From: Candidatus Iainarchaeum sp.
GTDB taxonomy: Archaea > Iainarchaeota > Iainarchaeia > Iainarchaeales > GCA-2688035
Direction: 5' to 3'
DNA length: 64,000 bases
NCBI GenBank assembly: GCA_017610205.1
Contig: JAFCCL010000006.1
Coordinates: 58,553 to 122,552 of the forward strand
Shown piece by piece: positions 23,898 through 31,845 of this stretch. Every line of letters begins with the position of its first letter. The first letter of the stretch is position 1. Below the pieces are notes generated by a model, which saw only the letters and a list, made by a program, of their open reading frames with translations, made no database searches and was not told the origin of the DNA. A program made the translations under genes and the position numbers.

Positions 23898-24623
23898 ATG
23901 GTTGATTTAAACCTGACAATAAGCCAATTTCTTGACAGCTTATACCAAGCACTTGTTGTAAACATCTGGGACGAATTTGTAGAAGTCGTTCCAGGAATTG
24001 TTGCGGCAATAATCATTGTGCTTATTGGTTGGGTACTGGCAAGAATAATCAAGCAGATTGTAATCAAAATTCTGCAGAGCACAAAGGTTGACAAATGGAT
24101 TGATGAGCAAAACCTTACGGCTGCAATTGGAGGAAAAGAGGTTTCGGGATTGATTGGAAGCCTGACCAAATGGTATGTTATAGGAATCTTCCTTGCACAG
24201 GCGGTAGGATGGCTCAATCTTGACATTTTTACAATCTACCTTGAAAGAATTTTTGTGTTCTCTAACAGCAACCCAAGCCCGATATTTTTCTCGTTGCTTG
24301 GAGGCATTGTTGTAATGGTAGCAGGATTGCTGGTTGCACGCTACTTCAGGAACCTTATTGAAGCAACAACATTCAGGGTAAAGAAAGCATTAGGATTAAT
24401 TGCAGAAGGAATTGTCCTAATCTTTTCAGGAATGCTTGCTTTGACATTAGTTGTGGGACCGGAAATAGCAAATGTGCTAATACGCTTGATAGAGCTTTTC
24501 TTAACTCCGTTCATTCAAGCCTTTGCATGGGTGCTTGCAATAGTAGTAGGAATAAGCATTCTTGTAAACTCAAAAAATGAACTTAGGAAAATTTCTTTAG
24601 AGTTAAAAAAGTCAATCAAGTAA
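23898..24623 (+). CDS. Conserved-TM-helix membrane protein (MscS-related, PF05552-like)
   Basis: 241 residues with five or six hydrophobic segments, each pair like VPGIVAAIIIVLIGWVLARIIKQIV, the repeat seen in Conserved TM helix proteins near mechanosensitive channels. The beta domain of MscS is missing. Likely a membrane channel or scaffold. A strong terminator follows. Confidence 0.65.
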   Translation: MVDLNLTISQFLDSLYQALVVNIWDEFVEVVPGIVAAIIIVLIGWVLARIIKQIVIKILQSTKVDKWIDEQNLTAAIGGKEVSGLIGSLTKWYVIGIFLAQAVGWLNLDIFTIYLERIFVFSNSNPSPIFFSLLGGIVVMVAGLLVARYFRNLIEATTFRVKKALGLIAEGIVLIFSGMLALTLVVGPEIANVLIRLIELFLTPFIQAFAWVLAIVVGISILVNSKNELRKISLELKKSIK

Positions 24624-24625
24624 AA

Positions 24626-24665
24626 AAAGGGGCTTTTAAAAACCCCTTTCTTTTTTTATTTTTTT
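24626..24665 (+). terminator. Strong hairpin terminator
   Basis: AAAGGGG (24626-24632) pairs with CCCCTTT (24643-24649), then a long T-tract. Confidence 0.7.
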
Positions 24666-24739
24666 TAAAGCTTTAAAACCCCCAAAAAGCAGGAATTAAA
24701 TAAATTATTAAACAAGTCCCCGTTTCTAATTTATTAGAA

Positions 24740-24827
24740 GTCACATCCTATTGTGCGAGTGATAACGAGCATATGGCATCGAGCGCCGTTAGGCGTGAAG
24801 ATGGCATTCGCACTCGCGGGGCGTGAC
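24740..24827 (+). ncRNA. GC-rich structured RNA candidate directly before tRNA-Ile
   Basis: GC-rich island in an AT-rich gap. Nested pairings: GTCAC (24740) with GTGAC (24823); GCGAGTG (24755) with CACTCGC (24811); CATC (24777) with GATG (24800); GCGCC (24783) with GGCGT (24792) closed by GTTA. GA steps on both sides of the inner stem suggest a sheared, L7Ae-type turn. It ends three bases before the tRNA, so both may share one transcript. A TATA-like AATTAAATAAAT lies near 24693. No known family matched by eye; a terminal ACA for an H/ACA RNA is not seen. Confidence 0.45.
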
Positions 24828-24830
24828 CGC

Positions 24831-24904
24831 GGGTCCGTAGCTTAGTCTGGCAGAGCATTGGTCTTATACACCAAGGGTCAGGGGTTCAAATCCTCTCGGA
24901 CCCA
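24831..24904 (+). tRNA. tRNA-Ile(UAU)
   Basis: Complete cloverleaf: acceptor GGGTCCG/CGGACCC, D stem GCTT/GAGC, anticodon stem TTGGT/ACCAA, loop CTTATAC giving anticodon UAU, T arm AGGGG-TTCAAAT-CCTCT, discriminator A, no encoded CCA. It reads AUA. Most archaea read AUA with a CAU tRNA modified by TiaS (agmatidine); a UAU isoacceptor is unusual. ileS lies 164 bp downstream. Confidence 0.92.
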
Positions 24905-25067
24905 ATTCAATTTTTTTTGGAGAGGTAAAAAAATACCCGTGAAAAAAAGCCATTAAAGAGGCTTTTACTGGTTTTATTGCCCAAATAAGGAATTTGTTTA
25001 AAAGGATTAATTAGTTAAAAATAATAAAAATGCGAATTTTTGTAAAGAAAGTAAAAAATGTGTTAAA

Positions 25068-27932
25068 ATGGCAAAAAAAAGGATTTTGGAACAATTTGAC
25101 CTCAAAAAAGAGGAAAGCGTAAGGCGTTTTTGGAAAAAGGACCAAATTCCTGAAAAGGCAAGAAAACAAAGCCAGAAGCAAAAAGAACCCTTTTATTTTA
25201 TGGACGGCCCGCCCTATGCAACCGGGCACATTCATATGGGAACTGCCTTAAACAAGGTTTTGAAAGATGTTGCAATGCGTTCCAAAAGAATGCAGGGATT
25301 TAATGTTTTTGACAGGCCAGGATACGACTGCCATGGGGTTCCAACAGAAAAAAAGGTTGAAGAAAAACTTGGCTTTAACAACAAACAGCAAATTGAAGAA
25401 TACGGAGTTGACAAATTTACAGAGCAATGCAGGCATTTTGCCACACAATTCATTGAAGTAATGAACAAAGAATTTGACAATATTGGAGTCTGGATGGATT
25501 GGAAAAACCCATACCTTACATTAGACGATGATTACATTGAAGCAATCTGGGGGTCTTTCAAAAAAGCCGATGAAAAAGGACTTCTTTACAAAGGGCTTTA
25601 CCCAGTGCACATTTGCCCACGCTGTGAAACAGTTGTTGCATTCAACGAAATTGAGTATACAAAACAAACAGATGAAAGCATTTACGTAAAATTTCCAGTA
25701 AAGGATGCAAAAGAAACATTTCTGGTAATTTGGACCACTACTCCCTGGACACTGCCTGGAAACACAGGCGTAATGGTAAACCCAAAATTCGATTACGCTT
25801 TTGTAAAACTAAGCAATGGCGAAACATGGATTGTTGCAGAAAAAAAAGTACAAAACTTAATGGATGCAATTGAAGCAGGCTATGCAATTGAAAAGATAGT
25901 AAAAGGAAAAGAACTTGAAGGAATGCAATACAAAAATCCATTGCAGAAAAAATTAAAATTGCCAGAACTTGAAAATGCTTACAGAGTTGTTATGAGCGAA
26001 AGATATGTCAACCTTGATGAAGGAACAGGACTAGTGCACTGCGCACCAGGACATGGCAAAGAAGATTACGAGGTTGGAAACAAAGCAGGACTGCCTGCAA
26101 TTTCACCGGTTAAATTAAACGGCTTGCTAAAAGAAGAAACAGGAAAATATGCAGGAAAGAAATGCAGAGTTGTTGACAAGGAAATTATTGAGGATTTGGA
26201 ATATGACAAAATGCTAGTGTACAAACACGAGCACACACATGATTACCCAGTGTGCTGGAGATGCAAAAGCCCTCTTTTAATGCTAAGCGTAAAACAATGG
26301 TTTTTGCAAATAAGAAGCATTCAGGAAAAAATGCTTTCATTAAACAAAGAAGTCAATTGGACACCGGCATGGATGAAGGACAGAATGCATAACTGGCTTG
26401 AAAGCATAAGCGACTGGCCTATTTCAAGAGCAAGATACTGGGGAACACCACTGCCAATATGGGTTTGTGACAAGTGTGAAAGCAAAAAAGTTATTGGAAA
26501 CAGAAAAGAACTCAGGCAATTAAGTGGTGTGAAAGAAATTGAAATGCACAAGCCAGGAATTGACAAAATTGAATTCGGATGCAGTTGCGGAGGAACAATG
26601 AAAAGGGTTCCGGAAATTCTAGACGTATGGTTTGATTCAGGAGTAAGCAGCTGGGCAGCATTGGGATTTCCAGAAAAAAAGGAATTGTTTGAAAAATTCT
26701 GGCCAGCCAATTTAAACCTTGAAGGAACAGACCAGTTTAGAGGATGGTGGAACTCGCAATTGATTCTTTCAACAATTTGCTTTGACAAGGCACCATTTGA
26801 AAACATTTTAGTGCATGGAATAGTACTGGACCTTCAAAAGAAAAAAATGTCAAAAAGTGTTGGCAACATTGTACAACCAAAGGAAATAATTGAAAAATAT
26901 AACAGAGACTACCTTCGCTATTATTTAGTAAGCACAAGCAAGGGAGAAGACTTTGCATTTTCATGGGATGCGTTTAAAGACATTCACAGATTCTTCAATG
27001 TATTATGGAACAGCTACAATTATGCCTTGCTTTACCTGGACATTGACCTTGAAAAGGCGGAAAAAATTGAATTAAAGGGACTGGAAGCAGAGGACAAATG
27101 GATAATAAGCAAGGTTGAAAGCTTGACCAAAGAAACCCTAAACGCTTACAACAATTTTACTTACTTTAAAGCAACAGCAGCAATAGAAGAATTTGTTTTA
27201 GAAGAATTAAGCAGAACCTACATCAAACTTGTAAGAAACAGGGAAGACAAGGAAAATGTAAACAAAACCCTGTCCTATGTTCTTGGCAAAATACTAAAAA
27301 TTATTGCACCAATCACCCCGCATATTGCAGAATACATTTACCAGGGATTTAAATCAGGCAAAATGCCTGAATCAATTCACCTGATTGAAATTCCACTGCC
27401 TGATGCAAAAAAGATTGACAAAAAGCTCGAAGCAGAATTTGAAAAAACAAAACAGGTTACACAGGCAGTGCTTTCATTAAGGGAAGAAAACAAGCTAAGG
27501 AGAAGATGGCCACTGCGTTCTCTTACAATAGTATCCAAAACAGGAAAAGAATTAAGTCACGTTAAAAAAGTTCTTGAAAGCAGCTGCAATGTGCAAAAAG
27601 TTTTGCTTGACAAAAAAAAGCCAAGAAAAGGAAAATACGCAGAAAAGGAAATAGAGGGCATTAAAGCATTTCTTGAAATTGACGCAGACCAGGAACTAAA
27701 AGAAATCTGGGAACTGCAGGAACTAAGAAGAAAAATACAGGATTTAAGAAAGCAGGCAAAGCTCATGCCAGGGCAAAAAGCAAAATTAAAAATTGCCTGC
27801 AGCAAGCCGGAATTTTTGGAAAAATTCAAAAAAGAAATTGAAACAGGAACAAACACAGAATTGGACCAGACAAAGAAAAAGCCCTCAGAAAAACTCCTTG
27901 AAAGGAAATTTGCACTACAGATTGTGAAGTGA
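25068..27932 (+). CDS. ileS: Isoleucyl-tRNA synthetase
   Basis: 954 residues. Class I motifs: HIGH-type GHIHMGTALN near the N-terminus and KMSKS in QKKKMSKSVGNI. The IleRS-type editing domain (TTTPWTLPGNTGVMV), WFDSGVSSWAALGFP and the C-terminal anticodon-binding region are all present. Cys motifs (CPRCE, CWRCKSPL, CDKCESKK with CSCGG) suggest bound zinc. It charges tRNA-Ile, including the UAU tRNA encoded just upstream. HicA starts five bases after its stop. Confidence 0.97.
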   Translation: MAKKRILEQFDLKKEESVRRFWKKDQIPEKARKQSQKQKEPFYFMDGPPYATGHIHMGTALNKVLKDVAMRSKRMQGFNVFDRPGYDCHGVPTEKKVEEKLGFNNKQQIEEYGVDKFTEQCRHFATQFIEVMNKEFDNIGVWMDWKNPYLTLDDDYIEAIWGSFKKADEKGLLYKGLYPVHICPRCETVVAFNEIEYTKQTDESIYVKFPVKDAKETFLVIWTTTPWTLPGNTGVMVNPKFDYAFVKLSNGETWIVAEKKVQNLMDAIEAGYAIEKIVKGKELEGMQYKNPLQKKLKLPELENAYRVVMSERYVNLDEGTGLVHCAPGHGKEDYEVGNKAGLPAISPVKLNGLLKEETGKYAGKKCRVVDKEIIEDLEYDKMLVYKHEHTHDYPVCWRCKSPLLMLSVKQWFLQIRSIQEKMLSLNKEVNWTPAWMKDRMHNWLESISDWPISRARYWGTPLPIWVCDKCESKKVIGNRKELRQLSGVKEIEMHKPGIDKIEFGCSCGGTMKRVPEILDVWFDSGVSSWAALGFPEKKELFEKFWPANLNLEGTDQFRGWWNSQLILSTICFDKAPFENILVHGIVLDLQKKKMSKSVGNIVQPKEIIEKYNRDYLRYYLVSTSKGEDFAFSWDAFKDIHRFFNVLWNSYNYALLYLDIDLEKAEKIELKGLEAEDKWIISKVESLTKETLNAYNNFTYFKATAAIEEFVLEELSRTYIKLVRNREDKENVNKTLSYVLGKILKIIAPITPHIAEYIYQGFKSGKMPESIHLIEIPLPDAKKIDKKLEAEFEKTKQVTQAVLSLREENKLRRRWPLRSLTIVSKTGKELSHVKKVLESSCNVQKVLLDKKKPRKGKYAEKEIEGIKAFLEIDADQELKEIWELQELRRKIQDLRKQAKLMPGQKAKLKIACSKPEFLEKFKKEIETGTNTELDQTKKKPSEKLLERKFALQIVK

Positions 27933-27936
27933 ACAA

Positions 27937-28164
27937 ATGAAACTGCCAATTATTTCTTCAGCAAAGGCAATCAAAGCACTTGAAAAGATTGGCTTTAAAG
28001 AAAATCACCAAAAAGGAAGCCATATTGTTCTTAGAAAAACAACTTTTCCATTTGCAAGAATTGTTGTTCCAAAAAGAAAAGAATTGCCAAAAGGAACACT
28101 GCGTGCAATAATAAGGCAAGCTGGATTGAACAAAGAAGAATTTACAAAACTTCTTGGAAAATAG
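27937..28164 (+). CDS. hicA: HicA-type toxin (second copy)
   Basis: 75 residues with the HicA fingerprint: KALEKIGFKENHQKGSHIVLRK with catalytic His, ending GTLRAIIRQAGLNKEEF. Its ATG lies five bases after the ileS stop, so it may ride on the ileS transcript. No flanking direct repeat was found for this pair. Gene order is toxin first. Confidence 0.85.
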   Translation: MKLPIISSAKAIKALEKIGFKENHQKGSHIVLRKTTFPFARIVVPKRKELPKGTLRAIIRQAGLNKEEFTKLLGK

Positions 28165-28240
28165 CTTTATTATTAATAATTTATATAACTTGTGTAAGAA
28201 TAGTAATATATACAACTTTTAGCAATAAATGTGATGAAAC

Positions 28241-28456
28241 ATGGATTTTAAAGTGGCAATTTCAAAGGATGAAGATGGTATTTACATAGCCGAATGTATT
28301 GACCTTCCAGGCTGTGTTTCAGATGGAAGCACAATGCAGGAAGCCAAAAAAAATGTCAAAGAAGCAATAGAAGCCTATTTGGAAAGCCTTGAAAAGCACG
28401 GTGAAAAAATTCCTTCAAAACACTCCGAGATTGTAAGAATAAGCGTCTGCACATAA
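28241..28456 (+). CDS. hicB: HicB-type antitoxin (second copy)
   Basis: 71 residues: FKVAISKDEDGIYIAECIDLPGCVSDGSTMQEAKKNVKEAIEAYL is a canonical HicB domain. No DNA-binding tail. The 76-bp gap to hicA is AT-rich and holds a TATA-like TTTATATAAC, so the antitoxin may have its own promoter. Confidence 0.88.
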   Translation: MDFKVAISKDEDGIYIAECIDLPGCVSDGSTMQEAKKNVKEAIEAYLESLEKHGEKIPSKHSEIVRISVCT

Positions 28457-28517
28457 ACGCAAAGTTTTTCTAATTCAACGGTAAACATAAGACTCCCCCT
28501 TTAAGAGGTGTTTTTTT

Positions 28518-29432
28518 ATGGAAAAAATCAAGGATATTGAACTAAACGGAAAAAATTCAAAAGAAATGGTCAATGAAATGAAAACAGTTGGCTTTCAGGC
28601 AACTCATCTGGCACAAGCTGTTGAACTTATAGAACAAATGAAAAAAGAAAACGCAACAATATTTTTGGGTTTTACAGCAAACTTAATGGCCTCAGGATTG
28701 AGGGGAATTGTAAAAGAATTGTGCAAAAAAAAGTTTGTTGACGCAATTGTAACAACTGCAGGAAGCATTGACCACGACATCATCAAAAGCAGCATGCCAT
28801 ACAATCTTGGAACATTCCAGGCAAACGATGTAGAACTGCACCAAAAAGGCATTAATAGAATTGGAAACATTTTTGTTGAAACAAAAGGATTTGAGCTCCT
28901 GGAAGAAAAAATGCAGCAATGGTTAAAGGAAATTTACAGCAAAGAAAAAATTGTCAGCCCAAGCCAGCTTACAAAATTCATTGGAGAAAAGCTTCCAAAA
29001 GAAAGCTTTTTGCACTGGTGCAATACAAACAACATCCCGGTGTTCTGCCCGGGAATAACAGACGGGGCAATAGGAATGCAAATGTATTTCTTCAAACAAG
29101 AACACGCAGACTTTGCAATGGACGTAACAAAAGACATGAAAGAGCTGGCAGACCTTGTTCTGACAGCAGACAAAACAGGCGCAATAATTCTCGGAGGCGG
29201 AATTTCAAAACACCACATAATCGGCGCAAACATTCTAAGAGAAGGACTTGATTACGCGGTTTACATTTCAACAGCTGCAGAATTTGACGGAAGCCTTTCA
29301 GGAGCACAAACAAGAGAAGCAAAAAGCTGGGGCAAATTAAAGGAAAGAGGAAACAGCGTGCAGGTAAACTGTGACGCAACAATTGCACTTCCCCTAGTCG
29401 CTACTGCTTTAAAGGAAAAAGGAGTACTGTAA
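28518..29432 (+). CDS. dys: Deoxyhypusine synthase
   Basis: 304 residues. TTAGSIDHDIIKS, NIPVFCPGITDGAIG and the catalytic-Lys block AQTREAKSWGKLK define the family. It transfers the aminobutyl group of spermidine to a lysine of aIF5A using NAD. GAGGTG precedes the ATG by eight bases. The SpeD-fusion gene follows 59 bp on, so spermidine supply and use are encoded together. Confidence 0.95.
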   Translation: MEKIKDIELNGKNSKEMVNEMKTVGFQATHLAQAVELIEQMKKENATIFLGFTANLMASGLRGIVKELCKKKFVDAIVTTAGSIDHDIIKSSMPYNLGTFQANDVELHQKGINRIGNIFVETKGFELLEEKMQQWLKEIYSKEKIVSPSQLTKFIGEKLPKESFLHWCNTNNIPVFCPGITDGAIGMQMYFFKQEHADFAMDVTKDMKELADLVLTADKTGAIILGGGISKHHIIGANILREGLDYAVYISTAAEFDGSLSGAQTREAKSWGKLKERGNSVQVNCDATIALPLVATALKEKGVL

Positions 29433-29453
29433 AAAAAAAAGGAATTGCTTGCA

Positions 29454-29495
29454 ATGATTACAACCAGTACTTGCAGTAAAGAGGAATTACAATGA
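29454..29495 (+). CDS. Possible 13-codon upstream ORF (uORF) of the SpeD fusion gene
   Basis: ATG 29454 opens MITTSTCSKEELQ and stops at TGA 29493-29495, overlapping the main ATG (29492) as ATGA. ATGATTACA occurs at both starts, so a small duplication may have created it. Translation is unproven. Confidence 0.25.
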   Translation: MITTSTCSKEELQ

Positions 29496-30502
29496 TTACA
29501 GTAATAACTTATTTGCTAATGTTTGCCTGCGGAGCATTTACAAAATTCGCAGACAATTTAATTGACGAACCATTCAAATCAAAATTTCCATGGCTGCAAT
29601 ATGCCACAGCTGCAATTTACGGAATTCTTGCAGGATACCTTGCAACAGGCTCAACAGAATTTGCAACACTAATAATTGCAATCACAATAGGAGTGTTGTT
29701 TGCGGGAAAAATTGATTCAAAAGCACACCAGCTTGCAATTGCAATAATTTTTGTAACAATTGCACTGCGAGGTTTGCCCTCAATAGACATTCTTCTGCTT
29801 GCAGCCCTTGTTATTCTTGGATTTCTTGACGACGCCTTAAACGATTTTGTAGACAATGCAAAAGAAAAAGGAAAACACATTAATTCAACAATAAGACACA
29901 TTGTAAGCGCAAGGCTTTCACTGGAAATCGGAACACTTGCATTAGGGCTTTGGACAGGAAACTTTGTTTACTTCCTTTCAATATTTTCATTCGACCTTGC
30001 ATACAACATTGTGGACAAGGCAATGCCGTTGTTTATGAAAATGTTTAATCCAGAATACGGGCCACAGCTGGTTGTTGATTTGTACAAATGCAATGCAAAA
30101 AAACTAGGTGACAAAAATTTTATCAAAAAAACGCTTGTGGAATTTCCTGCAAAAATCGGAATGAGAAAAATTTCCAAAGCATTTGTCTTCAAATACAATC
30201 CAAAAAACAAGGAAGAACAAGGACTAAGCGCATTTGTGCTAATAGCAGAATCACACATTACAATACACACATATCCACTAAGGCAGCTTGCAAAAATAGA
30301 TATAGTTTCATGCAAGGGATTTGATCAGGAAAAGGCAGCAGCAATGCTAAAAAAAACATTCAATGCAAAAGAAGCAGAAGCCAAATCACTCTACAGGGGA
30401 AAACACTATCCAAAAGACCTGAAAAAATCAGCAGAACTTGCAAAAAAAGAGCGCTCAAAAAGCACAGTTTGCAAAACGCAGGCAACTATGCTGAAGGAGT
30501 AA
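29492..30502 (+). CDS. speD: Membrane domain fused to S-adenosylmethionine decarboxylase (SpeD)
   Basis: 336 residues. Residues 1-180 hold about five hydrophobic segments with FLDDALNDFVDNAKEKGK between them; this domain is not recognised. Residues 187-310 are a full prokaryotic SpeD: GPQLVVDLYKCNAKKL, LIAESHITIHTYP with the pyruvoyl-forming Ser254 and His259, and KIDIVSCKG with Cys274. SpeD makes the aminopropyl donor for spermidine. Ordinary SpeD is soluble and about 120-140 aa, so membrane tethering is novel. It follows the spermidine-using deoxyhypusine synthase. Confidence 0.85.
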   Translation: MITVITYLLMFACGAFTKFADNLIDEPFKSKFPWLQYATAAIYGILAGYLATGSTEFATLIIAITIGVLFAGKIDSKAHQLAIAIIFVTIALRGLPSIDILLLAALVILGFLDDALNDFVDNAKEKGKHINSTIRHIVSARLSLEIGTLALGLWTGNFVYFLSIFSFDLAYNIVDKAMPLFMKMFNPEYGPQLVVDLYKCNAKKLGDKNFIKKTLVEFPAKIGMRKISKAFVFKYNPKNKEEQGLSAFVLIAESHITIHTYPLRQLAKIDIVSCKGFDQEKAAAMLKKTFNAKEAEAKSLYRGKHYPKDLKKSAELAKKERSKSTVCKTQATMLKE

Positions 30503-30662
30503 TTGCCCTAACAACCAAAACCAGTGCAATAACAGCAATTGCCGCACCAATAACAAATTCTGGCGAAAGCTTTGGACCGCTTGTATCTGCGTCAAAAAAC
30601 CTTACAATTCCCAAACTACTGCTTGGTCCGCTAACAGCAGGACCCCTATTTAACTTAACCAT
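30486..30662 (-). CDS. Sec61-beta preprotein translocase subunit
   Basis: 58 residues from ATG 30662 (MVKLNRGPAVSGPSSS); the ORF-track start is 11 codons too early. LGIVRFFDADTSGPKLSPEFVIG then one membrane helix (AAIAVIALVLVVRAI) is the archaeal/eukaryotic Sec61-beta pattern. A tail-anchored helper of SecY/SecE. TATA-like CTTTATATTG (minus strand, 30698-30707) lies about 40 bases upstream. Its 3' end overlaps the convergent SpeD gene by 17 bp. Confidence 0.85.
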   Translation of the reverse strand: MVKLNRGPAVSGPSSSLGIVRFFDADTSGPKLSPEFVIGAAIAVIALVLVVRAITPSA

Positions 30663-30764
30663 TTTAAAACACCAAAAATGCGCCAAAAAAGGCACAATAT
30701 AAAGATTTTAATAGTTGTTAAGATATAAAAATGATAACGTTTAAGAAAAAAAAGGCTGAAAACC

Positions 30765-31766
30765 ATGCAAAACGAAATACTGATACAAAATGGCATTAGG
30801 GCAATTATTCTAATAGCAATGATTTTTGTTTTACTATTTTTGCTGACATTTACAGGAGTAATAGGATGCAGTGAAATTCCAATGGCAGGAGAAGCATGGT
30901 GCGACGTTTACTGGACAATCAAAACCTATACAACAGGCGGACCACGCGTTCTAATAGTATACGGAGACTCAGGTCTTGGAAACCCAATAGGGTTTAACAA
31001 CGGAAGCCTTGAAGAACTTCTTGCAGACCCAAATCTTCTTTCGGTTCACGCAGATACACAGCATATTGACAACCTAAGCTACGGAGTTCTGCAAAACTAT
31101 GACATAGTAATAGTTGACAGGGCAAAAGAAATTGAAACAAAGCAATTAAGGATGTTTATAGACTATGCATCAAATCCAACAGGCGGAGTACTTGTATGGA
31201 CAGGTGATGCAGGAACCAAACTTGGACCAAATGACCACCCGGTTTACACAGAAGACAAAGATCCTTCCACAGATACAAATACAATCCTTGGACCATGGTC
31301 AAGAAGAGACGAAGATTACATAATTTCGTTTGATGAGCTTTTAGGAGTAAAGCCTGTTGACAATGAAAAAATTACTTTCTGCGAACTCTTTTCATGCCGT
31401 GAAGGAATGCCAATGCTGGCAGGAAATATTGAAACAGAACCAAGCGGAAACCACCCGCTTATAAGAGGAATTACAAGATCGCTGCCATTATATGTCTTCA
31501 AAGGAGAAGACTTTGGAATTGTTGAAACACTTTCAGGAGGAATTACAAACGAAGTCCTCTCCCTTGACTTTGGAAGCAAAATGAGCGTAGCCGGATATGA
31601 CCTCAACAAAAGTGTGCCACTAATTGTAACATCGGGAATCGGTGAAAGAATAATTTACTACGCGCTTCCCATTGAATACTATGCAAACCCCGAACTTGAA
31701 AAGGCAGGAAAAGCAACATACCTGCTTCCAATAGAAAACATGTACTACGGAATCATAAAAGGGTGA
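30765..31766 (+). CDS. Membrane-anchored GATase/ThuA-like domain protein
   Basis: 333 residues. One N-terminal membrane helix (AIILIAMIFVLLFLLTF), then an outside domain with PRVLIVYGDSGL, NYDIVIVDRAKEI and GGVLVWTGDAG, strands of a class I amidotransferase-like flavodoxin fold. No catalytic Cys-His pair is clear. Related in layout to the gene at 36434. Function unknown, likely envelope. Confidence 0.55.
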   Translation: MQNEILIQNGIRAIILIAMIFVLLFLLTFTGVIGCSEIPMAGEAWCDVYWTIKTYTTGGPRVLIVYGDSGLGNPIGFNNGSLEELLADPNLLSVHADTQHIDNLSYGVLQNYDIVIVDRAKEIETKQLRMFIDYASNPTGGVLVWTGDAGTKLGPNDHPVYTEDKDPSTDTNTILGPWSRRDEDYIISFDELLGVKPVDNEKITFCELFSCREGMPMLAGNIETEPSGNHPLIRGITRSLPLYVFKGEDFGIVETLSGGITNEVLSLDFGSKMSVAGYDLNKSVPLIVTSGIGERIIYYALPIEYYANPELEKAGKATYLLPIENMYYGIIKG

Positions 31767-31845
31767 AGCAACGCATTAAATAAAAAAATCTGGCAATTAA
31801 AAAAAACAAAGCATTAAATAAAAAAAAACCTTTAATTAACACAGC

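Noticed and set aside
24740-24827. H/ACA or C/D guide RNA call for the GC-rich RNA
   Set aside because: No ACA at the right distance and no CTGA box, so it is left as an unclassified structured RNA.
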